Below are positions 22,580 to 31,278 of a DNA stretch of 64,000 nt, in pieces. Source of the DNA: JANQJA01 sp040880285 (GTDB taxonomy: Bacteria > Pseudomonadota > Gammaproteobacteria > Pseudomonadales > Azotimanducaceae); contig JBBDIT010000055.1 of the NCBI GenBank assembly GCA_040880285.1, positions 1 through 64,000 on the forward strand. Direction: 5' to 3'. Made by a program: the position numbers and the translations under genes. Positions within the stretch are counted from its first letter, which is position 1; every line of letters starts with the position of its first letter. The notes under the pieces are model-generated. The model made no database searches, was not told where the DNA came from, and saw nothing but the letters and a program-made list of their open reading frames with translations.

Positions 22580-24148
22580 TTACACTTCCAGTTGGTGCTT
22601 GAGAATTTTTCCCGACGGTGCCGCCGGTAGCTCTGCCATCACAATGATCTTGCCCGGCACCTTGTAGCCGGCCAATTTTTCGCGCGCAAATGCCAGAAGC
22701 CCGGCGATATCGATGACGTGACCGGCAACTGGCTGAACGAACGCAACTATCTCCTCATCGCCATCGACTTGCCGGCCAACGACAGCAGCGACACTCACGA
22801 GGGGATGTGCTGACAGCACGCTTTCGACTTCCGGTGGATAGACGTTAAAGCCAGAGCGAATGATCAACTCTTTGGTGCGACCGGAAATATTGATCGCACC
22901 CGATTCATCCATAAAGACCAGGTCACCAGTATTGAACCAACCGTCTTGCAGCACCTGTGCAGTCATTTCCGGCTTGCGGAAGTAACCTTTCATAATATTG
23001 GGCCCACGTGCCCAGAGTTCACCCACTGCACCAGGTTCAACTTCATTACCAGCCGCATCGAGTATCCTGGTCTCGACACCAGGCAACACAAAACCCACTG
23101 AGCAATTCGGCATTGGCGCATATAACCGGGTCTGGCTGATGGTCGGGCCGCTTTCAGTGAGCCCATAACCGTTATGGAGTGGCATTCCAAACCGGGCCTC
23201 TATCCGTGATTTCAAATCTGCGGCAAGGGGCGCCCCACCTGAGTACAAAAATCGTAAGGTGGTTGATCGCCACTCTGGCTGGCTGGCGAGCGCTTCCAAC
23301 ATCCGGGCATACATGGTAGGCACGCCCAAAAAGCCAACGATACCATCTTCTACCAGCGCCCTTAGTGCCTCGTTAGCAGCGAACCTCGCGACCAGGTGAA
23401 TTGCGCCGCCACTAAACAACACCGAACAGGACACCGCGGACAAACCAAAGACATGCGACATTGGTAGCACGCCGTATACGGGATCTCCTGCCCGTATGCC
23501 ACGTAGTCGCCCAGAAACAAAAGCGATAAAAGCCAGGTTTCGGTGCGTCAACATCACACCCTTCGGAGCACCGGTTGTGCCGGTTGTGTAGATCATCGCA
23601 AGAATCTGGTCAGCGGATGAAAGCCCCGCAAGTTCCGTTGGCACATCTTTTATCGTCGATACTGCAATGTTCCCAACGGCGAGTTCATGGCGCACCGCAG
23701 ATCTTGTATCCGCCAGCTCCGTCGCATCAGTCGAGTCGTCGATTGTGTAGATAACAAGCCTCGGCTCGCAATCGGCCTCAATTAGGTTGATTTCCCGCTC
23801 AGAGAGTCTCGCATTGATCACGGCAGCAACCGCATCCATTTCCGACAGGGCAAGGACCAGCACCATTAGCGCCATGCCGTTTTCGCTGACCATCATAACG
23901 CGGTCACCGGGTCGCACTCCCTGGCTTTGCAAGAACTGGCCGGCCTCGGCTACAGCGTGTGCCAGCCCTTTATAATCAAGGGTTTTGCCACTGGCGACAA
24001 CCGCCACGGCGTCGGGCGTTTGTATCGCCCACTTGAGGATACCGTGGCTTAGTCTTGCGGGTAGTTGATCGACAATCTCGTCCTCGGCACAACCGAGCAA
24101 GACCTCGTCTTCGGCGATGATTTCATCGCGCGTATAGGAAACGTTCAA
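22580..24148 (-). CDS. AMP-dependent acyl-CoA synthetase/ligase
   Basis: The 522-residue protein belongs to the ANL adenylating family. The P-loop-like motif is MIYTTGTTGAPKGVM (about residue 190). The motif YGLTESGPT (about 325) and the hinge GWFNTGDLVFMDESG...RTKELIIRSG (about 405-435) follow, and the C-terminal catalytic lysine is in PSGKILK. It activates a carboxylic acid, probably a fatty acid, to an acyl-CoA. The chain length cannot be read. It precedes dsbA on the other side by ten bases, which may be chance. Confidence 0.88.
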   Translation of the reverse strand: MNVSYTRDEIIAEDEVLLGCAEDEIVDQLPARLSHGILKWAIQTPDAVAVVASGKTLDYKGLAHAVAEAGQFLQSQGVRPGDRVMMVSENGMALMVLVLALSEMDAVAAVINARLSEREINLIEADCEPRLVIYTIDDSTDATELADTRSAVRHELAVGNIAVSTIKDVPTELAGLSSADQILAMIYTTGTTGAPKGVMLTHRNLAFIAFVSGRLRGIRAGDPVYGVLPMSHVFGLSAVSCSVLFSGGAIHLVARFAANEALRALVEDGIVGFLGVPTMYARMLEALASQPEWRSTTLRFLYSGGAPLAADLKSRIEARFGMPLHNGYGLTESGPTISQTRLYAPMPNCSVGFVLPGVETRILDAAGNEVEPGAVGELWARGPNIMKGYFRKPEMTAQVLQDGWFNTGDLVFMDESGAINISGRTKELIIRSGFNVYPPEVESVLSAHPLVSVAAVVGRQVDGDEEIVAFVQPVAGHVIDIAGLLAFAREKLAGYKVPGKIIVMAELPAAPSGKILKHQLEV

Positions 24149-24158
24149 ACTAACGGGG

Positions 24159-24818
24159 TTATTCTTCTGCAGGGATCATAGAAGTACGTTCTTTCTCAAT
24201 CAGAAAGTCCGCAATGCGAAGCATGTTGGCATTGTTTCCGGCCATGCCGCCTTCAATGCGGTACTTGCCATTGATGATTAACGCGGGCACACCGCTCGCT
24301 CGAAATGCGCGGCCACGGGCATCCGCCTGCTGCACACTGGCACGTACGCCAAAGGAAGAATAGGTCTTGGCGAAGTCGATGGCGTCAACTCCAAATTCCT
24401 GGAAAAATTGCGCCATAAGTTCCGGGCTGTTCAGTCGTCTCCTTTGCCCGTGAATCGCCTGGAACAGGGGGGCGTGGCTTTGTTCCAGCACGTTCAATGC
24501 TTCCGCTGTGTAGTAAGTCTGGGCATAGACCTGATAGTCCCGATTCCAGATTGCGGGAGTGCGTTTGAATTCCACATCATCCCCAAACCCGTTCTTCCAG
24601 TTATTCAGTAAGGGTTCAAATTCGTAACAATGTGGACAGCCATAGGAAAAGTACTCCATGACTTCAATCTTTCCCGGGTTCCGGGTCTTGATTGGCACCT
24701 GCAGTTCGACGTAATGCGTGCCTTCTTCATACTCAAAGTCTGCAGCTGATGCCAGCACTGTTAATAACGCACTTGAAATCAACAGTGCCATGCAGACAGG
24801 CCACTTGAAATACTTCAT
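24159..24818 (-). CDS. dsbA: Thiol:disulfide interchange protein DsbA
   Basis: DsbA introduces disulfides into periplasmic proteins. The 219-residue protein (ATG start at 24818; a TTG two codons earlier is possible) has a signal peptide, then the thioredoxin-like core with the active site GCPHC and the cis-proline in ASGVPALIING. A helical insertion lies between. It follows the cytochrome c4 gene by 11 bases on the same strand, an arrangement also seen in Pseudomonas, so both are probably cotranscribed. Confidence 0.92.
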   Translation of the reverse strand: MKYFKWPVCMALLISSALLTVLASAADFEYEEGTHYVELQVPIKTRNPGKIEVMEYFSYGCPHCYEFEPLLNNWKNGFGDDVEFKRTPAIWNRDYQVYAQTYYTAEALNVLEQSHAPLFQAIHGQRRRLNSPELMAQFFQEFGVDAIDFAKTYSSFGVRASVQQADARGRAFRASGVPALIINGKYRIEGGMAGNNANMLRIADFLIEKERTSMIPAEE

Positions 24819-24829
24819 AAACAATTCGC

Positions 24830-25432
24830 CTAGCGTAGTCCGTAGAGGTAGCTCGCGACAGCTGCAATTTCCCTGTCGCTCAAGTCCATGGCAGTCATCC
24901 GCATCATTTTGGCGTCGCCGTCATTGTGGCGCTCACCATCGCGGAATGCTTTGAGCTGGGCTTCTGTATACTCCGGCCACTGGCCGGCGAGTGCAGGGAA
25001 GGTGGCTGCATCCACGCCCTGGCCCTGCGGTGAATGGCAAGCGGTACAGGCCGCGATATTTTTTCGCTTGATACCGGCCCTGTAGATCGTCTCACCCAAA
25101 GCAACCAGCTCTGGCCTGGCTGCACCAACCTTACGTTCCTGGGTGGCGTAGTAGGCGGCGAGGTCATCAATATCGCCGTCTGGCACCATATCCATAATGC
25201 CTGCCATAGCGCCGGGGCTACGAGCACCTGATTTCATCTCACGCATCTGCTTGGCTAGATAAGCCTCGCCCTGGCCAGCAATGCTGGGAAATGATGGCGC
25301 TGGACTATTACCGTCTGCGCCATGGCAGGCAGTACATACGGTATTCAACGCGGCGCCTCGCTCGGGATCACCGGCGGCGATCGTGGTAACAGAGACGAGT
25401 AAAAAGGTGATTCCAATAAGAGATCTCAGCAT
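24830..25432 (-). CDS. Diheme cytochrome c4
   Basis: From the ATG at 25432 the product has 200 residues with a signal peptide (ending TIAAG). An ATG at 25498 would add 22 residues before it and is unlikely. Two CTACH heme sites lie in two similar halves (ALNTVCTACHGADG and NIAACTACHSPQG), each with a later methionine ligand. Cytochrome c4 carries electrons to terminal oxidases in the periplasm. It is divergent from engB, as in many gammaproteobacteria. Confidence 0.92.
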   Translation of the reverse strand: MLRSLIGITFLLVSVTTIAAGDPERGAALNTVCTACHGADGNSPAPSFPSIAGQGEAYLAKQMREMKSGARSPGAMAGIMDMVPDGDIDDLAAYYATQERKVGAARPELVALGETIYRAGIKRKNIAACTACHSPQGQGVDAATFPALAGQWPEYTEAQLKAFRDGERHNDGDAKMMRMTAMDLSDREIAAVASYLYGLR

Positions 25433-25521
25433 GCCCAATAACTTCCTGGGGTTAATACGGGTTAAGGTGGTTAAAATAGCCGGCGCATTATATAACAAAC
25501 AGCCGCTGATGGCCCATCACT

Positions 25522-26115
25522 ATGACTGACAAGCTCGATTTTGGCGAAGCCGCATTTATCACCAGCGCTGCAAAGCTCTCCCAGTGCCCCCCTGATCACG
25601 GCCATGAGGTGGCATTCTGTGGGCGCTCCAATGCAGGAAAGTCCAGTGCAATCAATTACCTGACTGGCCAGAACAAGCTCGCCCGTACCAGCAAGACCCC
25701 CGGGCGGACCCAGCTCATCAACTTCTTTCGCCTGGACGATTCCGCTCGGCTGGTTGACCTGCCGGGCTATGGCTACGCCAAAGTGCCCACCAAGATGCGG
25801 GACGCCTGGCATGAAAATATCGACACCTACCTTCGCAATCGAAATTCCCTCTCCGGTGTAGTGCTAGTCATGGATATACGCCATCCTCTCAAGGAGTTCG
25901 ACCAGATGATGTTGGAATGGGCATTCGAGACCGGCTTGCCACTTCACATCATCCTGACCAAGTGCGACAAATTAAAACGCGGGGCGCAAAACGCGGTGCT
26001 ATTCAATGTCCGCGATCAGTTGCCGGACACCATGAGCGTGCAGCTTTTTTCATCCACTCACGACATCGGTCGGGATGAGCTGATCAGGACTCTGGCCAGC
26101 TGGCTGAGTGAATAG
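25522..26115 (+). CDS. engB: Ribosome biogenesis GTPase EngB/YihA
   Basis: The 197-residue GTPase has G1 GRSNAGKSS, G2 around TSKTPGRTQ, G3 DLPGYG, G4 TKCDK and G5 FSST. EngB assists assembly of the large ribosomal subunit. The neighbours (cytochrome c4 on one side, polA on the other) match the gammaproteobacterial arrangement. The region downstream holds the small-RNA candidate. Confidence 0.95.
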   Translation: MTDKLDFGEAAFITSAAKLSQCPPDHGHEVAFCGRSNAGKSSAINYLTGQNKLARTSKTPGRTQLINFFRLDDSARLVDLPGYGYAKVPTKMRDAWHENIDTYLRNRNSLSGVVLVMDIRHPLKEFDQMMLEWAFETGLPLHIILTKCDKLKRGAQNAVLFNVRDQLPDTMSVQLFSSTHDIGRDELIRTLASWLSE

Positions 26116-26162
26116 ATCTTACAACTCTCCATAATGCTTCCACTATTGCATGTGGGAGATTT

Positions 26163-26190
26163 GGAACTTTGGTATCACCTACAAGTCTTA
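26163..26190 (+). promoter_or_regulatory. SigmaE/AlgU-type promoter
   Basis: GGAACTT (26163-26169), a 15-base spacer and GTCTTA (26185-26190) fit the envelope-stress sigma factor consensus (GGAACTT, 15-16 bases, GTCTAA/TCTRA). Transcription would start near 26196, just before three consecutive hairpins. Confidence 0.6.
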
Positions 26191-26195
26191 GTTTA

Positions 26196-26314
26196 CGAAC
26201 CTCTGAAACATTGAGTTTCGGCAGCAACCTTCGGTAATTTTCTCCCCCAAAATGACCGAAGACATCGAGCCCTGGCTACTCCGTCCCCAACGTGTAGTCA
26301 GGGCTCTTCTTTAT
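26196..26314 (+). ncRNA. Candidate small RNA between engB and polA
   Basis: After the sigmaE-like promoter three hairpins follow without any open frame. They are 26203-26221 (7-bp stem), 26229-26261 (7 bp plus 5 bp around one mismatch, with the seven-base loop CTCCCCC), and 26267-26306 (a terminator). The C-rich loop could pair with Shine-Dalgarno regions. E. coli Spot 42 and the sigma22-dependent ErsA of Pseudomonas lie in the same engB-polA interval. Orthology is inference from position and promoter type, not from sequence. Confidence 0.55.
26267..26314 (+). terminator. Rho-independent terminator
   Basis: GAGCCCTGGCTAC pairs with GTAGTCAGGGCTC (26294-26306) with one G-T wobble, followed by TTCTTTAT. 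The T tract is on the plus strand only, so it ends the small RNA or engB transcript, not polA. Confidence 0.75.
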
Positions 26315-26322
26315 CCGGATGC

Positions 26323-29013
26323 TTAATGCGCGGCATCCCAGTCATTACCGACTCCGGTTTCGACCAGTAGTGGAATACTGAGCGTAGCGGCTCCGGACAT
26401 ACGCCCGGTGAGTTCGGCAATCACCTCGTCAATAAGGTTGTCTTTGACTTCCAGCACCAGTTCATCGTGAACCTGCATAATAATTTTGGCGTCGATACCG
26501 GATTCCATTAGCCAGGCATCAACTGAGATCATTGCCCGCTTGATGATGTCTGCGGCACTGCCCTGCATGGGCGCATTGATGGCGGTTCGTTCGGCCGCCT
26601 GGCGCCGGTTGAAATTACTGGCATTGATTTCAGGTAGATATAGCCGGCGGCCAAACAGTGTCTCCACATAGCCTTGTTCAGCTGCAAGTTTGCGGGTCTT
26701 CTCCATGTACTCGTGCACGCCGGGATAGCGCTCAAAGTATTTATCGATGTACTCCTGGGCATCTCCGCGCGGGATACTGAGCTGACGAGCCAGACCAAAC
26801 GCCGACATGCCGTAAATCAGCCCAAAGTTAATGGCCTTGGCGCTACGGCGCTGGAAATCCTTGACCTGGTCAATCGCAATACCAAAGACCTCCGATGCAG
26901 TCGCCCGGTGAATATCTTCACCGGCATTGAATGCTGCCACCAGGCCCTTGTCCCTGGACAGGTGCGCCATGATCCGAAGTTCAATCTGCGAATAGTCCGC
27001 GGCAACCAACTGGTAGCCACTCGGCGCGATAAAGGCCTTGCGGACCCGGCGACCCTCCTCGGTCCTGATCGGGATATTCTGCAAGTTAGGATCCTGGCTG
27101 GAAAGACGGCCGGTAGCTGCCACAGCCTGATGATAGGAAGTATGTACACGACCGGTTCGTGCATGCACCTGCTTTGGCAACTGGTCGGTGTAGGTGGATT
27201 TCAGCTTGGACAAGCCCCGATACTCCATAATTACCTTCGGCAGGGGGTAGTCCAGTGCCAGTTCTTGCAACACATTCTCGGCTGTGGACGGTTGGCCCTT
27301 TGGAGTCTTGCGTAATATCGGCAACTTGAGTTTTTCGAAGAAGATTTCCTGCAACTGTTTCGGTGACCCCAGATTGAATTCCTCGCCGGCAAGCTCGTAA
27401 GCCTCTTGTTTTAATTCTGTCAGGCGCTGGTTTAGTTCCTTGCTTTGGGCCTCCAGCAATGAAACATCAAGCAAGACACCGTTACGCTCAATCCGGGACA
27501 GGATGCTGGCCAGGGGCAAGTCAATCTCCTGGTAGACTGACTTGAGACTGGGTATCGCCTCGAGTTTCGGCCAGATCGCACCATGCAGCTTAAGCGCAAT
27601 GTCGGCGTCCTCCGCTGCATAGGGGCCAGCCTTCGCCAGCTCTACCTTATCGAAGGTCACTTGTTTGGCCCCTTTACCTGCAACATCTTCGAAATGCGTC
27701 GTGCTGATACCCAGGTATTTGAGCGCCAGGTCATCCAGATTGTGTCGCGAAGCGATGGAATTGAGTACGTAGGATTCAAGCATGGTGTCGTGGGCGATCC
27801 CTTTGAGTTCGATGCCGTATTTTGCGATCACACTCATATCGTATTTCAGATTCTGGCCCAGCTTGCCCTTGTTCTCATCTTCCAGCAGCGGTTTTAGTTT
27901 GGACAACACCGCATCCATGTCGAGCTGTTCCGGCGCCCCTTCATAGGAGTGCGCCAGAGGGACATAAGCAGCCGTACCGGCTTGCACCGCAAATGAAACA
28001 CCCACCAGTTCCGCCTCGATATAGTCAAGGCTGGTGGTCTCGGTATCAAACGCAAAGAGATCCGCATCGCGCAGTTTCGAGAGCCAGTGATCGAAGCGTT
28101 TTTCATCCAACACCGTTTCATACTCGACATCCGGCTTCGTGTGCGCGCTGCCATCTCCCTTCGCGGCAAACTCATCAGCCCACTGCTTGAATTCATACTC
28201 TGTAAATAACTTCTGCAGCGCGCTTGCATCCACTTCACCCAGCCTCAAGTCTGCTAACCGGGTATCGAGTTCTACATCGAGCCTGATCGACGCCAGGTCA
28301 TAGGACATGGGCAGTGTTGGAATAGTATCTCGCAGGTATTCACCAACTTTGCCTCCAATTTCATTGGCATGTGCAATGACGCCATCAAGCGTGTCGTATT
28401 CAGTCAGCCACTTAACGGCTGTTTTGGGCCCACACTTGGGCACGCCGGGGATATTGTCAGATGTGTCGCCCACAAGCGCCAGATAGTCGACGATCTGGTC
28501 CGGGCGTATGCCGAATTTTTCAACCACCCCATCCGGATCGAGAACCGTGTCCGTCATGGTATTAATCAACGTCACCTTGTCGTTAACCAGTTGTGCCATG
28601 TCCTTGTCACCGGTTGAAATGAGCACGTCGAGGTCAGCGTCACTTGCCTGGTACGCCAGTGTGCCTATCACGTCATCGGCTTCGACCCCGTCAACAATTA
28701 ATAAGGGCACGCCCATCAGGCGGATGATTTCCTGAATAGGCTCGATCTGTTCACGCAAGTCATCAGGCATTTTTTCGCGGTTGGCCTTGTATTCCGGATA
28801 GATGTCGTTGCGAAAGGACTTTCCCCTGGCGTCAAAAACCACTGCAATGTGGCTGTCGGGATATTCCGTCATCAGCTTCTTGATCATGCTGATGACGCCT
28901 TTGATGGCACCGGTATGTTTACCCTTGGTGCTCATCAATTTCGGTAGTGCATGGAACGCCCTAAAGAGGTAGGATGAACCGTCGATTAACACGACTGGAT
29001 AATCGTTTTTCAT
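26323..29013 (-). CDS. polA: DNA polymerase I
   Basis: The 896-residue protein has all three domains. The 5'-3' exonuclease spans about 1-290 (LIDGSSYLFRAFHA, VEADDVIGTLA, GDTSDNIPGVP). The 3'-5' proofreading exonuclease starts near 315, with the metal-binding FDTETTSLD intact. The polymerase domain has motif A (DYSQIELRIMAHLS), motif B (RRSAKAINFGLIYGMS) and motif C (MQVHDELVLEV). It fills gaps in repair and removes Okazaki primers. Its end faces the small-RNA region. Confidence 0.97.
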   Translation of the reverse strand: MKNDYPVVLIDGSSYLFRAFHALPKLMSTKGKHTGAIKGVISMIKKLMTEYPDSHIAVVFDARGKSFRNDIYPEYKANREKMPDDLREQIEPIQEIIRLMGVPLLIVDGVEADDVIGTLAYQASDADLDVLISTGDKDMAQLVNDKVTLINTMTDTVLDPDGVVEKFGIRPDQIVDYLALVGDTSDNIPGVPKCGPKTAVKWLTEYDTLDGVIAHANEIGGKVGEYLRDTIPTLPMSYDLASIRLDVELDTRLADLRLGEVDASALQKLFTEYEFKQWADEFAAKGDGSAHTKPDVEYETVLDEKRFDHWLSKLRDADLFAFDTETTSLDYIEAELVGVSFAVQAGTAAYVPLAHSYEGAPEQLDMDAVLSKLKPLLEDENKGKLGQNLKYDMSVIAKYGIELKGIAHDTMLESYVLNSIASRHNLDDLALKYLGISTTHFEDVAGKGAKQVTFDKVELAKAGPYAAEDADIALKLHGAIWPKLEAIPSLKSVYQEIDLPLASILSRIERNGVLLDVSLLEAQSKELNQRLTELKQEAYELAGEEFNLGSPKQLQEIFFEKLKLPILRKTPKGQPSTAENVLQELALDYPLPKVIMEYRGLSKLKSTYTDQLPKQVHARTGRVHTSYHQAVAATGRLSSQDPNLQNIPIRTEEGRRVRKAFIAPSGYQLVAADYSQIELRIMAHLSRDKGLVAAFNAGEDIHRATASEVFGIAIDQVKDFQRRSAKAINFGLIYGMSAFGLARQLSIPRGDAQEYIDKYFERYPGVHEYMEKTRKLAAEQGYVETLFGRRLYLPEINASNFNRRQAAERTAINAPMQGSAADIIKRAMISVDAWLMESGIDAKIIMQVHDELVLEVKDNLIDEVIAELTGRMSGAATLSIPLLVETGVGNDWDAAH

Positions 29014-29085
29014 TCTATTTTTTTGCTCCTTTCAGGTGACTCAAACCATACTTTGAACACATACTTTTTGCCAACTCCTATTCGC

Positions 29086-29379
29086 ATGATTTTGCGTGCT
29101 GTTATCTTTGGCATCGCACTCTTGCATACCTTATTGGCCGGTGCCGCAGAGGTCTATCTGGAAGCACCCGATGAAAGCGCTGCTGACGACATTGAAATCG
29201 TCGCTGGCGAGGATCGCACCATATTCGAATACCGTACCAACGGTATCCTGATGATGATCAAGGTCGTCCCGAAGAACGGCAAGCCTTACTATATGGTCCC
29301 GGCCGACGGTGCACCCCATTTCGAGAGCCTCGATCACAGCAAAAAGCTTTACCCCCAGTGGGTCATTCTGGAGTGGTAA
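29086..29379 (+). CDS. DUF2782 domain-containing protein
   Basis: From the ATG at 29086 the product has 97 residues with a signal peptide (MILRAVIFGIALLHTLLAGA). The upstream in-frame codon at 29023 would add 21 hydrophilic residues before it. The mature part ends with PYYMVPADGAPHF and LYPQWVILEW, typical of DUF2782. Function is unknown and the location is probably periplasmic. It lies between polA and thrB, as in Pseudomonas, and is 15 bases before thrB, so the two are probably cotranscribed. Confidence 0.8.
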   Translation: MILRAVIFGIALLHTLLAGAAEVYLEAPDESAADDIEIVAGEDRTIFEYRTNGILMMIKVVPKNGKPYYMVPADGAPHFESLDHSKKLYPQWVILEW

Positions 29380-29394
29380 CGCCAACCTGAACCC

Positions 29395-30309
29395 ATGGCT
29401 GTATTTACCACTTTTTCCCGACCCGCGCTTGAGCGTTACATCATCATGTTTGGGCTTGGTGAACTGGCAACTTTCGAGGCTATCGAAACCGGCATTGAGA
29501 ATTCCAATTATTTTGTGACCCTCGAAAGTGGTGACGAATTCGTGCTTACGATCACCGAACACCTGGGCTTTGAAGATGTGCCATTCTTCAATGAGCTCTT
29601 TGCCCAGTTGACCCGGAGCGGTCTGCCAGTCCCTGATCCGGCCAGGACCCTGGACGGGATGACCAGCACCATCTTTTGCGGCAAACCGGCGTGGTTGTTT
29701 CCCAAACTGCCGGGTGGGCACCCGCTCATGCCGGATTCAGGCCAGTGCCAGACCATAGGCGGGGCCCTTGCCAGGCTTCATGCGGCTGCCATGTCAACTC
29801 GATACAAAAGGGGCAATCCCTACGATGTCGAGTGGGCTCGCGAGGCGCTGCAGACGAAAGGCGAACTGCTGGAGAAAGCAGATAGCCTCATGCTTGAGAC
29901 GATCCTCGCTGAATACCAGGAACTGGGACAGGGATCGACGGACTTGCCCACCGGCATTATCCACGGTGACTTGTTTCGCGACAATGCGCTGTTTGAAGGC
30001 AACATCTTGACCGGCATCATCGACTTTTATCACGCCTGCGAGGATTTTCTCGTACAGGATATTGCGATAACGATTAATGACTGGTGCATGACTGCCGAGG
30101 GTCTGACGGATCGTGCACGCATGACGGCGCTCATTTCGGGTTACGAGAGCATAAGAAAGCTAACGAACGAAGAAAGTCGTACATTATCTTTGTTCCGACG
30201 CAATGCAGCCTTGAGGTTTACGCTAACGAGGCTATTGAGTGGAGACGAAGGAGATCACTTGAAGGACCCGGAAGAATTCCTCAAGATCGCACGATCATTA
30301 TACAGATAA
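29395..30309 (+). CDS. thrB: Homoserine kinase (APH-fold type)
   Basis: ThrB phosphorylates homoserine. This 304-residue enzyme is the aminoglycoside-phosphotransferase-like type found in Pseudomonas, not the GHMP type of E. coli. The start is MAVFTTFSRPALERY. The catalytic loop is IIHGDLFRDNALF, with the aspartate near residue 189, and the metal-binding aspartate is in GIIDFYHAC. Its end overlaps the convergent egtD gene by 55 bases. Confidence 0.92.
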   Translation: MAVFTTFSRPALERYIIMFGLGELATFEAIETGIENSNYFVTLESGDEFVLTITEHLGFEDVPFFNELFAQLTRSGLPVPDPARTLDGMTSTIFCGKPAWLFPKLPGGHPLMPDSGQCQTIGGALARLHAAAMSTRYKRGNPYDVEWAREALQTKGELLEKADSLMLETILAEYQELGQGSTDLPTGIIHGDLFRDNALFEGNILTGIIDFYHACEDFLVQDIAITINDWCMTAEGLTDRARMTALISGYESIRKLTNEESRTLSLFRRNAALRFTLTRLLSGDEGDHLKDPEEFLKIARSLYR

Positions 30310-31259
30310 AACAGGCTGAACCAGCCCTTGTCATCCTGCCAGGTTTTACTACCGCCAAATCCGGCACGTGATGCCATCGCAAGGAACTCCTCTTTTGCAT
30401 ATTTGTGGGAGTTCTCGGTGTGGATCTTTTCACCTTTTACAAGATGCACAACTTTACCAGCCACCGTGACATCCTGCGCTCTGCGGCTGACCAGGAACAT
30501 CTGCACACAACCCTCTGCCTCGTTGTAGCGTGCCAGGTGCTCGAAATCATCGAGATCAAAATCGGCATCAAATTCGCGGTTTAAATGGGTCAGGACATTT
30601 TTGTTAAATTGAGCCGTGACGCCGGCCTTGTCGTTGTAGGCCTGGTTCAGGACGGTCTCGTCCTTTTTCATATCGACACCGATGACGAGCGCACCGTCGT
30701 CGCCGAGTTGTTCATTGACTCTTCCGAGAAAGTCCTGTGCTCCAGCCCTACTGAAATTACCGATGCTTGATCCCGGGAAGAATCCCACCTTTCTGCCCTT
30801 AACATCGAACGGTAAATCAAAGTCCTTCGTATAATCGATACAAGTCGCACGCACTTCGAGCCAGGGATGTTCGATCGCCACCGACTCCGCCGCTTTTGCC
30901 AGATAGTCTCGAGAAATATCAAGCGGTGCATACACCTTCGGGCGCAGTGATTCGAGTACCAACCTGATTTTTTCACTATTACCGCTTCCATACTCAATCA
31001 GTACGCTGTCATCACCGATTAATGTTTTGAGTTCCTCGCAGCTGGCACGTAGCAGGGACATCTCGGTACGTGTGGGGTAATACTCAGGCTGACGCGTAAT
31101 TGCGGTAAACAGTTCCGAGCCATATTCATCGTAGAAAAACTTCGGCGAAATGGCCTTCTGTGTGTGACTTAATCCTTCGATCAATTGTGCCGCCGCGTCT
31201 TCCGGTTCCGGTGGATGATCATAAAACTGGATGGGCTGTTCAGGTTGCGTTGATGTCAA
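30255..31259 (-). CDS. egtD: L-histidine N-alpha-methyltransferase EgtD
   Basis: EgtD trimethylates histidine to hercynine, the first step of ergothioneine synthesis. The 334-residue protein has an N-terminal segment SPKFFYDEYGSELFTAITRQPEYYPTR-like in layout (about 38-65). The SAM-binding segment is LIEYGSGNSEK (about 102), then GFFPGSSIGNF (about 165) and a histidine-site glutamate/asparagine region. It follows egtB by 19 bases. The last 55 bases overlap the end of thrB on the other strand. Confidence 0.92.
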   Translation of the reverse strand: MTSTQPEQPIQFYDHPPEPEDAAAQLIEGLSHTQKAISPKFFYDEYGSELFTAITRQPEYYPTRTEMSLLRASCEELKTLIGDDSVLIEYGSGNSEKIRLVLESLRPKVYAPLDISRDYLAKAAESVAIEHPWLEVRATCIDYTKDFDLPFDVKGRKVGFFPGSSIGNFSRAGAQDFLGRVNEQLGDDGALVIGVDMKKDETVLNQAYNDKAGVTAQFNKNVLTHLNREFDADFDLDDFEHLARYNEAEGCVQMFLVSRRAQDVTVAGKVVHLVKGEKIHTENSHKYAKEEFLAMASRAGFGGSKTWQDDKGWFSLFYLYNDRAILRNSSGSFK

Positions 31260-31278
31260 AACAAATTCCTGTATTCAA

